Source of the DNA: Gaetbulibacter saemankumensis DSM 17032
GTDB taxonomy: Bacteria > Bacteroidota > Bacteroidia > Flavobacteriales > Flavobacteriaceae
Direction: 5' to 3'
Length of the DNA: 64,000 nt
NCBI RefSeq assembly: GCF_000425645.1
Contig: NZ_AUDV01000005.1
Location: forward strand, 248,001 to 312,000
Shown: one piece after another, positions 53,079-62,171 of the stretch
Layout of the letters: each line of letters starts with the position of its first letter
Position numbering within the stretch: position 1 is the first letter of the stretch
The notes under the pieces: model-generated
Databases searched by the model: none
Told to the model about the DNA's origin: nothing
Seen by the model: the letters and a program-made list of their open reading frames with translations, nothing else
Made by a program: the position numbers and the translations under genes

Positions 53079-54137
53079 ATGAAATCAATTTATTTTTCCA
53101 TAATAGTAGTTTTATTTTCACTGGTAATAATATCCTGTAAAAATAAGACCGAAAAAGAACTTACTTTTTTAACATTTAATGTCTGGCAAGAGGGAACCTC
53201 TGTACCTAATGGATTAAAAAAAATTCATGATGTTATAGTAAAAACAAACGCAGATATTGTGTGTTTTGTGGAAGTACGTAACTATAAAAATCAAGATTGG
53301 ACTACCAAAATAGTAAAGGCCTTGGCAAAAACTGGCAAAAATTATTACAGAGGATATGTTGGAGGTGATGTGTCATTTATCAGTAAATTCCCTTTAGAGA
53401 ATGGCAAACAAATATTTGGAAATAAAGACAAAGGCACTATAGTAAAATTCGATGTAAATGTTGAGGGAAATATAATTGGAGTTGCTGGATCTCATTTAGA
53501 TTATACGTATTACGCTTCTAACTTACCAAGAGGTTATAACGGAGGTGATCCGAACTGGAAAATAAGGGATGACGGTAAAGGTAACCCAACACCAAATACA
53601 AACATAGATTCCATTCAAACCTATAATTTAAAATCTACCAGAGACGAAGCTATTTCTTTATTTATAAGTTCTATAAAGTCAGAATCTCAACCAGTGATAT
53701 TGATGGGAGATTTTAATGAACCTTCCTTTTTGGACTGGACAGAGAATACCAAAAATATGTTTAACCACAATGGAGCGGTTGTTCCTTGGCATAATACTAA
53801 AAAATTGCATGATGAAGGTTTTGTCGATGTCTTTAGAACGTTCTACCCAAATGAAGTAATCAATCCAGGTTTTACTTGGCCTTCTTATGTCGACGAAAAT
53901 AAATCTACAAGCTGGACACCATTGGCTGACGAAAGAGATAGAGTAGATTATATATTTTTTAAAGGAAGTGGCATAAAAATAAAAGATGCATCAATAGTTG
54001 GCCCAAAGGGGTCCTACGTATATAATAAGTTGGAAACTTTAAATACAAATGAAGAAAAATTTATAGCGAGTGACCTCCCTTGGCCTAGTGACCATAAAGC
54101 GGTATATACAAAGCTTTTATTTACATTCAAGCAATAG
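53079..54137 (+). CDS. endonuclease/exonuclease/phosphatase family lipoprotein
   Basis: 352 residues. A lipobox IISCKNK puts Cys20 at the mature N-terminus. The EEP fold shows LTFLTFNVWQEGT, ADIVCFVEVRN (metal Glu), GSHLDY, MGDFNEPS (Asp-Asn) and PWPSDHKAVYTKL (terminal Asp-His). It is an exported phosphodiesterase of the DNase I/sphingomyelinase/inositol phosphatase type; which substrate cannot be said. It stands alone, flanked by the tRNA region and a repeat block. Confidence 0.88.
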   Translation: MKSIYFSIIVVLFSLVIISCKNKTEKELTFLTFNVWQEGTSVPNGLKKIHDVIVKTNADIVCFVEVRNYKNQDWTTKIVKALAKTGKNYYRGYVGGDVSFISKFPLENGKQIFGNKDKGTIVKFDVNVEGNIIGVAGSHLDYTYYASNLPRGYNGGDPNWKIRDDGKGNPTPNTNIDSIQTYNLKSTRDEAISLFISSIKSESQPVILMGDFNEPSFLDWTENTKNMFNHNGAVVPWHNTKKLHDEGFVDVFRTFYPNEVINPGFTWPSYVDENKSTSWTPLADERDRVDYIFFKGSGIKIKDASIVGPKGSYVYNKLETLNTNEEKFIASDLPWPSDHKAVYTKLLFTFKQ

Positions 54138-54228
54138 AGTGATTAACCATTAAATGAAATCAGTCTAAAAAATGTAATACTGTTGCCAAAACATGTATAA
54201 TTAATTTGCTTAGCTCTAGATTACTTAC

Positions 54229-54307
54229 GAAAATCCTCGAGGATTTTCTATTCGGTTTGTATTTGCTAAATCAGGTGCTTAAAACACGCAACAAACCATA
54301 TACAAAC
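54229..54307. repeat. inverted-repeat block with 20-bp palindrome, recombination-site-like
   Basis: GAAAATCCTCGAGGATTTTC (54229-54248) is a perfect palindrome. It is followed by GGTTTGT (54254-54260) facing ACAAACC (54291-54297), and GTTTGTAT (54255-54262) facing ATACAAAC (54300-54307). The block could fold into a long imperfect hairpin. It sits in a 305-bp gap between the lipoprotein and the TetR gene. I recall similar blocks in Bacteroidetes intergenic regions, possibly attC-like, but cannot prove it. Confidence 0.5.
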
Positions 54308-54394
54308 AAGTTGTGTACAATATTGCCCCGTCCTAAATAAAGGCTACATAATTTTAAATTCAATGAAATCATTAATGTTTTATCAAAAAAAAAG

Positions 54395-54422
54395 AATGAA
54401 CATTCATTTTTTTTATATCTTT
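54395..54422 (+). promoter_or_regulatory. TetR-type operator and -7 box of the 54.4-58.8 kb operon
   Basis: AATGAACATTCATT (54395-54408) has perfect AATGAA/TTCATT arms. The -7 box TATCTTTG (54415-54422) follows after 6 bp. A repressor bound here would cover the core promoter, which fits autoregulation by the TetR protein encoded 20 bp on. Confidence 0.68.
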
Positions 54423-54442
54423 GTACTCTAAAACAAAACACC

Positions 54443-55021
54443 ATGGCTAAACTTCAAAAAAGCATAGATAAACGAAACGCTCTTATAAAAGCAACCATCG
54501 AATTAGTAAATAACAATGGTTTCCATGCAACTCCTATGAGTAAAATTGCAAAAATGGCAAATGTCTCACCTGCAACTATCTATTTATATTTTGAAAATAA
54601 ACAAGACTTGGTTAATCAAACGTATTTAGAAGTAAAAACGAAATACACAGATTTTGTTTTTAATACCTATGATGAGAATACATCAGTTAAAACAGGTTTT
54701 GAACTCATCTGGAAACGAATTGCGGAATTTAATATTAATGAATGTGAATATTCATTTTTTTTAACCCAATGTAATAACACGCCAATAATTGACGAACCTA
54801 GTAGACAAGAAGGCATAAGACATCTACAACCCTTACTCGATCTATGGGAACGTGGAAAGGATGAGGGCGTTATTAAGCCCATTTCAGATTATATATTATA
54901 TGCCTATTCAATAAATCCCATATCAAGTTTAATGATGGCTCAAAAACTAGGTCAATTTCAATTGACCAAAGCAAATACCGAAGAAGCATTTCTAACAGCT
55001 TGGGACAGCATAAAACTCTAA
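54443..55021 (+). CDS. TetR/AcrR family transcriptional regulator
   Basis: 192 residues. The N-terminal HTH is classical: NALIKATIELVNNNGFHATPMSKIAKMANVSPATIYLYFENKQDLVNQTY. The C-terminal helical domain binds an unknown ligand. It is first in an operon of detoxification-type oxidoreductases and sits under its own likely operator, so it should sense an electrophile or aldehyde (inference). Confidence 0.93.
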   Translation: MAKLQKSIDKRNALIKATIELVNNNGFHATPMSKIAKMANVSPATIYLYFENKQDLVNQTYLEVKTKYTDFVFNTYDENTSVKTGFELIWKRIAEFNINECEYSFFLTQCNNTPIIDEPSRQEGIRHLQPLLDLWERGKDEGVIKPISDYILYAYSINPISSLMMAQKLGQFQLTKANTEEAFLTAWDSIKL

Positions 55022-55023
55022 AA

Positions 55024-55698
55024 ATGAAAAAAACAGCAATTATATTAGGTGCGACTGGTTTAACAGGTTCTATACTTTTAGAAAAACTACTAAAAGATGA
55101 TAGGTATAACACTATCAAATTGTTCTCCAGAAAAGAAATTGATGGGCTGCCCTCCAAAGTAAAACAGTTTGTTGGTGATATTTTAGAGTTAGATAGTTTT
55201 AAAAAGGATTTCACTGCAGATGAAGTATACTGTTGCATTGGTACAACAGCCAAGAAAACACCAGACAAACAACTATACAAAAAGATAGATTTTGGAATTC
55301 CGGTTACTGCCGCAAAACTTGCAAAGGCAAACGCAATACCTGCGTTTTTAGTCATTTCTGCACTAGGCGCAAATGCAAAAAGCTCTATTTTTTATAGCAA
55401 AACAAAAGGTGAAATGGAACAAGCTGTTCTTTCAGAAAAAATTGAAAAGACACACATTTTACAGCCTTCTATTATTGGTGGTGACAGACAAGAGAAACGT
55501 ATTGGAGAAAAAATAGGGTTGGCTTTAATTAAACTGCTACAACCTTTATTCTTCGGAAGATTAAAGAAGTATAGAATTACAGAAGCTGAAGATATTGCAC
55601 AAGCTATGATCAACTTGGCAAATTCAAATTCAACAAAAACAATAATTATATCTGCTAGTATCAATTTACTTGCAAAAGGAAAACCTACTCAAAAATAA
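55024..55698 (+). CDS. NAD(P)H-binding atypical SDR protein
   Basis: 224 residues from ATG at 55024 (MKKTAIILGATGLTGSILLEKL). The GATGLTG Rossmann loop, DEVYCCIGTTAKKTPDKQLYKKID and the C-terminal HILQPSIIGGDR match the NAD(P)-binding proteins of the HTATIP2/Tip30-like group. Reductase activity on small carbonyls is possible. It begins 2 bp after the TetR gene. Confidence 0.86.
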   Translation: MKKTAIILGATGLTGSILLEKLLKDDRYNTIKLFSRKEIDGLPSKVKQFVGDILELDSFKKDFTADEVYCCIGTTAKKTPDKQLYKKIDFGIPVTAAKLAKANAIPAFLVISALGANAKSSIFYSKTKGEMEQAVLSEKIEKTHILQPSIIGGDRQEKRIGEKIGLALIKLLQPLFFGRLKKYRITEAEDIAQAMINLANSNSTKTIIISASINLLAKGKPTQK

Positions 55699-55704
55699 AA
55701 CCTT

Positions 55705-56151
55705 ATGGAAAAAAAATTCAATAAAACGAGTACCATTCAAAACATATTGAGAATTGTGTTAGGTGCTTTTATGCTCTATGCAGGAATAGGACATCTAACG
55801 TTCCTTAGGACAGAATTTCAGGCACAAGTTCCCACTTGGATCACAACAGATGAAGCGTTTATGGATTTTATAGTGTTAGCGTCTGGTGTAGTAGAAATTA
55901 TTTTCGGAGTACTAATGATTTACGGAGGTAGATTAAAAATAAAAACAGGTATTGTATTGGCAATATTCTATATCCTCATTTTCCCTGGAAACATCAATCA
56001 ATATGTAAATGAAATAGATTCTTTTGGCTTAAATACAGATAAGCAAAGGTTAATAAGATTGGCTTTTCAACCCGTTTTAATTATCTGGGCTTTGTGGTCA
56101 ACAGGAGCACTTAAATATTTAATATCAAAGAAAAAAAATAGCAATAAATAA
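55705..56151 (+). CDS. DoxX-like membrane protein
   Basis: 148 residues with four membrane helices. ILRIVLGAFMLYAGIGHLTFLRTEF, VEIIFGVLMIYGG and FPGNINQYVNEID fit the DoxX-like family. In other bacteria these proteins accompany redox or thiol-stress enzymes. It is set 6 bp after the SDR gene, inside the TetR operon. Confidence 0.82.
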   Translation: MEKKFNKTSTIQNILRIVLGAFMLYAGIGHLTFLRTEFQAQVPTWITTDEAFMDFIVLASGVVEIIFGVLMIYGGRLKIKTGIVLAIFYILIFPGNINQYVNEIDSFGLNTDKQRLIRLAFQPVLIIWALWSTGALKYLISKKKNSNK

Positions 56152-56163
56152 AAAATTAAAAAA

Positions 56164-56796
56164 ATGGAATTATTAGAAAAATTAAAATGGAGATATGCTG
56201 CTAAAGCAATGAATAAAGAAAAAGTATCTCAAGATAAAATTGACAATATTATTGAGGCTGCACGTTTAGCTCCAACATCAAGTGGTCTACAACCTTTTGA
56301 AATAATTGTAGTAACAAATCAAGAGATTAAAGAACAAATTAGACCAATAGCTTGGAATCAATCTGTAATAACCGACTGCTCTCACCTACTCGTTTTTGCT
56401 GCTTGGGACACCTATACAGAAGATAGAATAAACTATATGTTCGATTTAACAAACGAGATTAGAGGATTTAAAAACGAAGGTTGGGAAAACTACCGTCAAA
56501 AGTTATTACAAATGTATCCGCAACAAGATGCAGAAGTAAACTTTAATCATGCCGCTAAACAAGCATACATCGCATTTTCACAAGCTATTACAGCTGCTGC
56601 CTACGAAGGCGTAGATGCAACACCTTTAGAAGGTTTTGACGCTGATAAGTTAGATGAAATATTAGACTTGAGAGCAAAAGGTTTGCGTAGTGCAGTAATG
56701 TTACCCATTGGTTACAGAGATGTTGATAGCGATTGGTTGGTAAATCTTGTAAAGGTTAGAAAAAGTACAGAAGATTTAGTAACAGTCATTGAATAA
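56164..56796 (+). CDS. NAD(P)H-dependent nitroreductase family oxidoreductase
   Basis: 210 residues of the NfsB/NTR type. KWRYAAKAMNKEKVSQDKIDNIIEAARLAPTSSGLQPFEIIVV holds the FMN phosphate region, and GLRSAVMLPIGYRDVDSDW the C-terminal loop. It reduces quinones or nitro compounds by two-electron steps with FMN. Its place in a TetR operon suits detoxification of electrophiles. Confidence 0.9.
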   Translation: MELLEKLKWRYAAKAMNKEKVSQDKIDNIIEAARLAPTSSGLQPFEIIVVTNQEIKEQIRPIAWNQSVITDCSHLLVFAAWDTYTEDRINYMFDLTNEIRGFKNEGWENYRQKLLQMYPQQDAEVNFNHAAKQAYIAFSQAITAAAYEGVDATPLEGFDADKLDEILDLRAKGLRSAVMLPIGYRDVDSDWLVNLVKVRKSTEDLVTVIE

Positions 56797-56827
56797 CCAA
56801 TATACTTTAAAAAATTAATAAAACGAG

Positions 56828-57988
56828 ATGAACAATTTTGAATTTAAAAACCCAACCAAAATTATTTTTGGAAAGGACACAATAAAGAAACTAAAGGAAG
56901 AAATTCCTACAGATGCTAAAGTATTATTACTTTATGGTGGAGGTAGTATTAAAAAGAATGGCATTTACGATCAAGTAAAAATGGCATTAGCAAATGTTGA
57001 TATAACTGAGTTTGGAGGTATCCCTGCAAATCCAGAATATGAAACATTAATGGAGGCTTTAAAAGTAATTAAAGCCAAAAATATCAACTATTTATTAGCT
57101 GTTGGTGGTGGTTCTGTAATTGATGGAACTAAATTTTTATCTGCAGCAGCAATATACGCTGGAGACACGCCTTGGGATATTTTAACTAAAAACATTAGAA
57201 CCGAAAAAGGAATGCCTTTTGGAACTGTTCTAACATTGCCAGCAACAGGCTCTGAAATGAATTCTGGAGCTGTAATTACACGTAAAGAAACCAAAGAAAA
57301 GCTAGCTATGGGTGGACCTGGTTTGTTTCCGCAATTTTCAATTCTAGATCCTGAAGTCGTAAAATCAATTCCGCAGCGTCAATTGGCAAATGGTTTAGCC
57401 GATGCTTTTACACATGTTTTAGAGCAATATATGACCTATTCGGTGGATGCTAAACTTCAAGATCGTTTTGCTGAAAGCATCTTACAGACTTTAGTTGAAA
57501 TTGCACCAAGTGTATTGAAAGATGAGTTTGACTATAAAGCGGCTTCTAATTTTATGTGGAGTTGTACCATGGCTTTAAACGGATTAATTCAAAAAGGAGT
57601 GGCTACAGATTGGGCTATTCATGCAATGGGACACGAATTAACGGCTTTATATGGTATAGATCATGCAAGAACATTAGCTATCATAACAGAAAGTCATTAC
57701 AAATATAATTTTGAAGCTAAAAAAGAAAAATTAGCACAATATGGTGAACGCGTATGGAATATTACTGAAGGTAGTATTGACGATAAAGCCTATGCAGCTA
57801 TTGAAAAAACAACTGAATTTTTCAAATCATTAGGAATCGACACCAAACTGTCTGATTATACAAACGAATACGAGGGTACAGCAGAAGAAATTCAAAAGCG
57901 TTTTACAGATCGTGGTTGGACAGGACTTGGAGAACATCAGTCATTATCACCAGAAAAAGTTGAGAAAATTGTAAAAATGGCTTACTAA
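56828..57988 (+). CDS. iron-containing alcohol dehydrogenase (YqhD/BDH type)
   Basis: 386 residues, complete. NAD(P) site GGGSVIDGTKF, Fe ligands in DAFTHVLEQYM and HAMGHELTALYGIDHARTLAI (Asp plus three His). YqhD-like members reduce many short aldehydes, including glyoxal-type, with NADPH. In this operon it is best read as an aldehyde scavenger. The metal could be Zn in some relatives. Confidence 0.92.
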   Translation: MNNFEFKNPTKIIFGKDTIKKLKEEIPTDAKVLLLYGGGSIKKNGIYDQVKMALANVDITEFGGIPANPEYETLMEALKVIKAKNINYLLAVGGGSVIDGTKFLSAAAIYAGDTPWDILTKNIRTEKGMPFGTVLTLPATGSEMNSGAVITRKETKEKLAMGGPGLFPQFSILDPEVVKSIPQRQLANGLADAFTHVLEQYMTYSVDAKLQDRFAESILQTLVEIAPSVLKDEFDYKAASNFMWSCTMALNGLIQKGVATDWAIHAMGHELTALYGIDHARTLAIITESHYKYNFEAKKEKLAQYGERVWNITEGSIDDKAYAAIEKTTEFFKSLGIDTKLSDYTNEYEGTAEEIQKRFTDRGWTGLGEHQSLSPEKVEKIVKMAY

Positions 57989-57996
57989 CGTTAATT

Positions 57997-58815
57997 ATGA
58001 AACCATTAAAAATAATAGCATTACTGCTAACGGTTGTTTCAGCATCAAGTTGTAAAGACAATAAAGTAGAAACACCTTCTGAAAACGTTTCAGAAGAAAA
58101 AGTTGAATTACAAAAACAAAAAGAAATGAAAATATTATTCGTACTTACATCTCACGATAAATTAGGAGATACAGGAAAAAAAACAGGATTTTGGGTTGAA
58201 GAATTCGCAAATCCTTATTACACATTATTAGATAAAGGAGCAGATATTACGATTGCTACTCCAAAAGGAGGCGCTGCACCAATAGATCCTAGTAGTGATG
58301 GGCCAGACGCTGCAACTGAAGATACAGAACGTTTTAATAAAGACGCTGAAGCAAAAGAAAAAATTGCAAATACAAAAGTATTGGCAGATATGAATCCGGA
58401 CGATTTTGATGCTGTCTTTTATCCAGGAGGACATGGTCCATTATGGGATTTAGCGAACGACCAAACATCTATTGCATTAATTGAAAAATTCAATAGTCAG
58501 GAAAAACCTGTTGCCTTCGTATGTCACGCACCAGCAGCATTAAAACGTGTAAAAAATACAGATGGCACACCTTTAGTAAAAGGTAAAAAAGTAACAGGAT
58601 TTACAAATACTGAAGAAGAAGCAGTGGGACTAACTAATGTTGTACCATTTTTAGTAGAAGATATGTTAATAAAAAACGGTGGAATCTACTCTAAAAAAGA
58701 AGATTGGCAGCCATATGCTATTCAAGATGGAAATTTAATTACTGGTCAAAACCCAGCTTCATCAGAATTGGTAGCAGAATTATTATTAAAAAGAACAGAC
58801 AATATAATTGAATAA
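57997..58815 (+). CDS. DJ-1/PfpI family protein, Hsp31-like, exported lipoprotein
   Basis: 272 residues. ASSCKDNK is a lipobox (Cys19). The glutamine-amidotransferase-like fold carries FYPGGHGPLWDLAND and the nucleophile elbow AFVCHAPAAL (Cys with following His), as in Hsp31-type glyoxalase III enzymes. Export of such a protein is less usual. It ends the TetR operon, 8 bp after the alcohol dehydrogenase gene. Confidence 0.88.
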   Translation: MKPLKIIALLLTVVSASSCKDNKVETPSENVSEEKVELQKQKEMKILFVLTSHDKLGDTGKKTGFWVEEFANPYYTLLDKGADITIATPKGGAAPIDPSSDGPDAATEDTERFNKDAEAKEKIANTKVLADMNPDDFDAVFYPGGHGPLWDLANDQTSIALIEKFNSQEKPVAFVCHAPAALKRVKNTDGTPLVKGKKVTGFTNTEEEAVGLTNVVPFLVEDMLIKNGGIYSKKEDWQPYAIQDGNLITGQNPASSELVAELLLKRTDNIIE

Positions 58816-59161
58816 TAATTATAAAAAAATAGTAGCTAACACAGTGTCCCCTTAAAAGCTCTAGCCCGGTTTCTGAAAATTAATATTTATTATTTTGACT
58901 AGCTTATTTTAATATTCTAACGCTATATAACTTGCTCCTCATCCTATTTGTGATACACCCTTATTAATACGTAAACCTTCATCTGTATGATTATAAGTTG
59001 TTATAAGCCCAGCCACTTGCTAAAAATATGTGATACTGATTTGTCTAGTTTTTTATTGCAAGTTCAATAGCAATATTTCAGGACAAGACAGTTTTAATAT
59101 GTCCCTAATAAAGTAAATTTATTTGTTTCACCTGATTCAGTTTTATTTACATTAAAACTAA
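58816..59161. other. gene-free region, AT-rich, possible remnant
   Basis: About 345 bp without a reading frame I can support. On the minus strand around 58905-59010 a stretch reads HTDEGLRINKGVSQIG, one in-frame stop, then GASYIALEY, which resembles part of a dead gene but I recognise no family. Confidence 0.4.
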
Positions 59162-59191
59162 AAAGACCCTTGGCGCGTCAGGGGTCTTTTG
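59162..59191 (-). terminator. intrinsic terminator of the CsbD-like gene
   Basis: AAAAGACCCTTG and CAGGGGTCTTTT pair over GCGCGT with one G-U. It lies 16 bp past the CsbD stop on the minus strand, with a U-run on that side. Confidence 0.82.
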
Positions 59192-59207
59192 ATTAATTGA
59201 AAACTAA

Positions 59208-59393
59208 CTACCAATTTTGAATTTCTTCAAGTATATCTTCTTTTTTCTTTCCAGTTTTCTCTTGAAGTTTACCTAACATTTCATCGAATTTACCTTCTGC
59301 AAAAGAGATGTCATCATCAGTAACTTTTCCATATTTTTGTTTAAATTTTCCTTTAATCTGTTTCCACTTACCTTCTAATTGATCTTTATTCAT
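59208..59393 (-). CDS. CsbD family stress protein
   Basis: 61 residues: MNKDQLEGKWKQIKGKFKQKYGKVTDDDISFAEGKFDEMLGKLQEKTGKKKEDI is a textbook CsbD sequence. CsbD-like proteins are small, hydrophilic general-stress proteins without known biochemical role. It sits in a group with AI-2E and YtxH genes that often share stress control in this phylum. Confidence 0.95.
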   Translation of the reverse strand: MNKDQLEGKWKQIKGKFKQKYGKVTDDDISFAEGKFDEMLGKLQEKTGKKKEDILEEIQNW

Positions 59394-59605
59394 GTTTTAT
59401 TTTTATAGTTATACAATGACACTAATTTATTCAAAAGAGGTGATACAAAATGCCTTGATAGAATAATTTATTGACTCAATAAAAACAGCATTTGTATAAA
59501 ATTCTTCAGCGTTAATAATTTTAGTAAATTGGTTAAGTAGTTTTGATTTATTTTAAAAATATTTGTGTCAACTTAAGTAAGCTTTAAATATTGTAATTTA
59601 ATCTC

Positions 59606-59846
59606 TTGGATGTTTCATCTATTAAAAACGAAGATCAATATAAAGCGCTTCGTGAAAAAGGATATAGAAAATAAAAATCGGCAAGATTAGCAATACGCCT
59701 GATTTATATAAAAAGGAGGTGAAGTTAATCCTCATTATGATCAATGGACAAAAGATGAATTATATGAACAGGCAATACGTTTTGATATAACTGGGTGTTG
59801 TAAAATGGGTAAAGCCTCATTTATAGATCCTTTTAGAAATAATTAG
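59606..59846 (+). pseudogene. broken small Rho-N/DUF7218-like protein gene
   Basis: The first frame reads DVSSIKNEDQYKALREKGYRK then TAA (expected Glu codon). Continuing past it gives KSARLA; a +1 shift yields NTPDLYKK and a further shift GGEVNPHYDQWTKDELY...RNN and a stop at 59844. Together the pieces match a short helical family in which KxKxARIAN...YDxWTxxELYxxA is typical. At least one nonsense codon and two frameshifts break it. Confidence 0.72.
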
Positions 59847-59868
59847 ATAATAACTTTGATAAAATAAG

Positions 59869-60885
59869 ATGATAGATCCTAAAATTATTCGGCAAATTTT
59901 CATTCTCCTTTTAATTATTTCTATTGGAGGTCTCATTTTTAGTGAAATAACCCCTTACTTATCCGGAGTTCTGGGCGCTATCACTATCTATGAATTATTA
60001 AAAAAGACGATGAGAAAGCTTTTAGCAAGAGGCTGGCATCCTAATCTAGCTGCTGGTTTTTTAATGCTAATTTCTTTTTTTATCATTTTAATTCCTGTAA
60101 GTGGCGCAATTCTTATGTTAGGTAATAGAATAGGAAAAGCAGTGAAAAATTATGAAAGGGTTGTAAATGCATTCAAAACTCAAGTAAGTAATTTAGAAAC
60201 CCGTTTTGACTATGATTTTACCTCACAAATTGATGTCTCTGCAATTTCAGGTTGGCTATCAAACAACTTACAAAAATTTGCTGGAGGCACCTTTACTGTT
60301 TTTATTGCTATTAGTATCATGTATTTTCTATTATTTTATATGTTTACTAATCGTAATAAAGTTCGTGAATCTTTATTTGAGTATATACCAATAAATAAAG
60401 AAAATTTTAAAATCTTGGGTAAAGAAATACACGGGATGGTTCGGGCAAATGCTTTAGGAATACCTCTAGTGGCTATTGCGCAAGGATTTGTTGCTCTAAT
60501 AGGTTTTTTTATTTTTGGAATTGAAAACCCTTTTTTTTGGGCGGTTATAGTAGCTATTGGATCTATGGTCCCGTTTGTAGGTAGTTTATTGGGAACCGTC
60601 CCTGTTTTTATATTAACTCTATCAAATGGAGATACTTTTCAAGCTTGGGGAATTTTGATGTATGGGATTACTATTATTGCTGCTACAGATAATCTCATAA
60701 GGCTATTTGTGATAAAAAAACTAGATAATGTACACCCCTTAATAACGCTTATTGGTGTAATTGTTGGGGTTCCACTTTTTGGATTTATTGGTTTGATATT
60801 TGGCCCCTTACTTGTTAGTCTATTCATAGTAATAATTCGTATTTATAAAAAAGAATACGGAAGAAAGGAAGGTCAAATACTATAA
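59869..60885 (+). CDS. AI-2E family transporter
   Basis: 338 residues with seven to eight membrane helices. PYLSGVLGAITIYELL near the N-terminus and the C-terminal FGIENPFFWAVIVAIGSMVPFVGSLLGTVP ... FGLIGLIFGPLLVSLF are family signatures. The group includes TqsA and sodium/proton antiporters, so AI-2 transport is not implied. A TAACTTTG box at 59851-59858 is only 10 bp before the ATG. Confidence 0.93.
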   Translation: MIDPKIIRQIFILLLIISIGGLIFSEITPYLSGVLGAITIYELLKKTMRKLLARGWHPNLAAGFLMLISFFIILIPVSGAILMLGNRIGKAVKNYERVVNAFKTQVSNLETRFDYDFTSQIDVSAISGWLSNNLQKFAGGTFTVFIAISIMYFLLFYMFTNRNKVRESLFEYIPINKENFKILGKEIHGMVRANALGIPLVAIAQGFVALIGFFIFGIENPFFWAVIVAIGSMVPFVGSLLGTVPVFILTLSNGDTFQAWGILMYGITIIAATDNLIRLFVIKKLDNVHPLITLIGVIVGVPLFGFIGLIFGPLLVSLFIVIIRIYKKEYGRKEGQIL

Positions 60886-61095
60886 AAATCTCTTCTAAAT
60901 AAAATGAGTCTAAACATTATGAATATTTTGTTTAATATAGCCAATAGCGTTAAAATGTAAATTTATTGTGTTAACCTAAAATCTATTTTTTAGGAAATTT
61001 GTATAACGAATTAAGTTTATCTAAAGGACAAGCATTTTAATTCTTGCTCTTGCTTAATTTAAATAATACATAATAAAATTTTAAACATAAACATA

Positions 61096-61431
61096 ATGGA
61101 CAATAAATTCACGAAGCACGAAAAAGATTACATAAAGATCTATAAAGAAAAGGGGTATGTTTCAAGTTTCCATATGGAAAAAGGTAAGCTTGTTAATAAC
61201 AAAACAAAAAAAGAATACACCCCGGAAGATATATATATAGTAGCAGAAAACAGATATGAGGGTATGAGCAACCCATCTGATATGTCAATACTTTATGTTA
61301 TTGAAACAAACAAGAATGAAAAAGGTACATTTTTGATGGGATATGGCCCGACAGCTGATTTAGATACAGCTAATTTCTTCGGTAATATTACTAAAAAAAA
61401 TATTTCAAATAAAGAAAATATTTATAATTAA
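61096..61431 (+). CDS. hypothetical protein, 111 residues
   Basis: A soluble protein, charged, without signal or membrane segment (KHEKDYIKIYKEKGYVSSFHMEKGKLVNNKTKKEYTPEDIYI). It seems intact, with an ATG in a plausible setting between AI-2E and a broken gene. Helix then strand pattern; I do not recognise the family. Position among stress genes is the only hint of role. Confidence 0.68.
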   Translation: MDNKFTKHEKDYIKIYKEKGYVSSFHMEKGKLVNNKTKKEYTPEDIYIVAENRYEGMSNPSDMSILYVIETNKNEKGTFLMGYGPTADLDTANFFGNITKKNISNKENIYN

Positions 61432-61548
61432 AACTAGAAATGCTAAGATTATTCCGTTAGGGCTTTTTTTAACATTGAAAACCGGATAACATGGTTTTTA
61501 TTAAAAAATTATAGTCAAACCTTCAAATTTAAAGTACCATGGAATTAT

Positions 61549-61991
61549 TTATAAATAATCTTCATCTTTTGTTGTTGAAGATGTAATGGGTGGCTCATGA
61601 CTAAATCCTTTTTTAAGTCCTGCAGAATCAACACCAAAGAACTTTAATATTTCAGACCTATGAGAGACCAACATAATTCTATTACCATTTATGACTATCG
61701 GCTTTTTTAATAGGGCTGGATTTTTTTTAATGATTTTAAGCCAATCATTGGTACTAAAGTTATCTTTATTTTTATTAGATATTGTTTTAGTTTCGAAGAT
61801 TTTTTCAAAGGGTAAATTAAGATCATTAGCTATTTCTACCCAAACAGAATCACTTATTTTTTCTTGAGCAATATCTATTATCTCTATTTTTTCTTTGATA
61901 TGGGCAAATACCCTAAAACCTGTTTTCCTAATTGAGAGAGTGAGCTATAAATATAAGTAAGTTGTCTTTTATCTCGTGCTAATATGTTCAT
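61549..61991 (-). pseudogene. frameshifted ArsC/Spx-like protein gene
   Basis: From ATG 61991 the frame reads MNILARDKRQLTYIYSSLSQLGKQVLGYL and then shifts; the next frame continues HIKEKIEIIDIAQEKISDSVW ... KPIVINGNRIMLVSHRSEILKFFGVDSAGLKK and stops at 61549. One indel near 61906 separates them. The composite has the thioredoxin-like architecture of the ArsC family (LLKKPIVI cis-Pro region) but no cysteine, so it was not an arsenate reductase in the usual sense. Confidence 0.7.
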
Positions 61992-62171
61992 GTTATTATT
62001 ATATTAAAATTAATCTGTTTTAAATTATTCCCTATACTATGACAGCGGCAATACAAAGGATTAAAACAATGATTATTATATTTGATTCAGTTTTAGTGAT
62101 TTTGTCTTTCTGTAACTCATAATTTTTTCCTTTTTCATGTTCATATTTTAATTAAGCTCATTCTTTTGATT

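Noticed and set aside
62030-62152. Possible small minus-strand membrane peptide (YELQKDKITKTESNIIIIVLILCIAAVIV)
   Set aside because: The helix frame has no usable start codon; the ATG lies in another frame after an A-run. It may be a third frameshifted gene but the evidence is thin.
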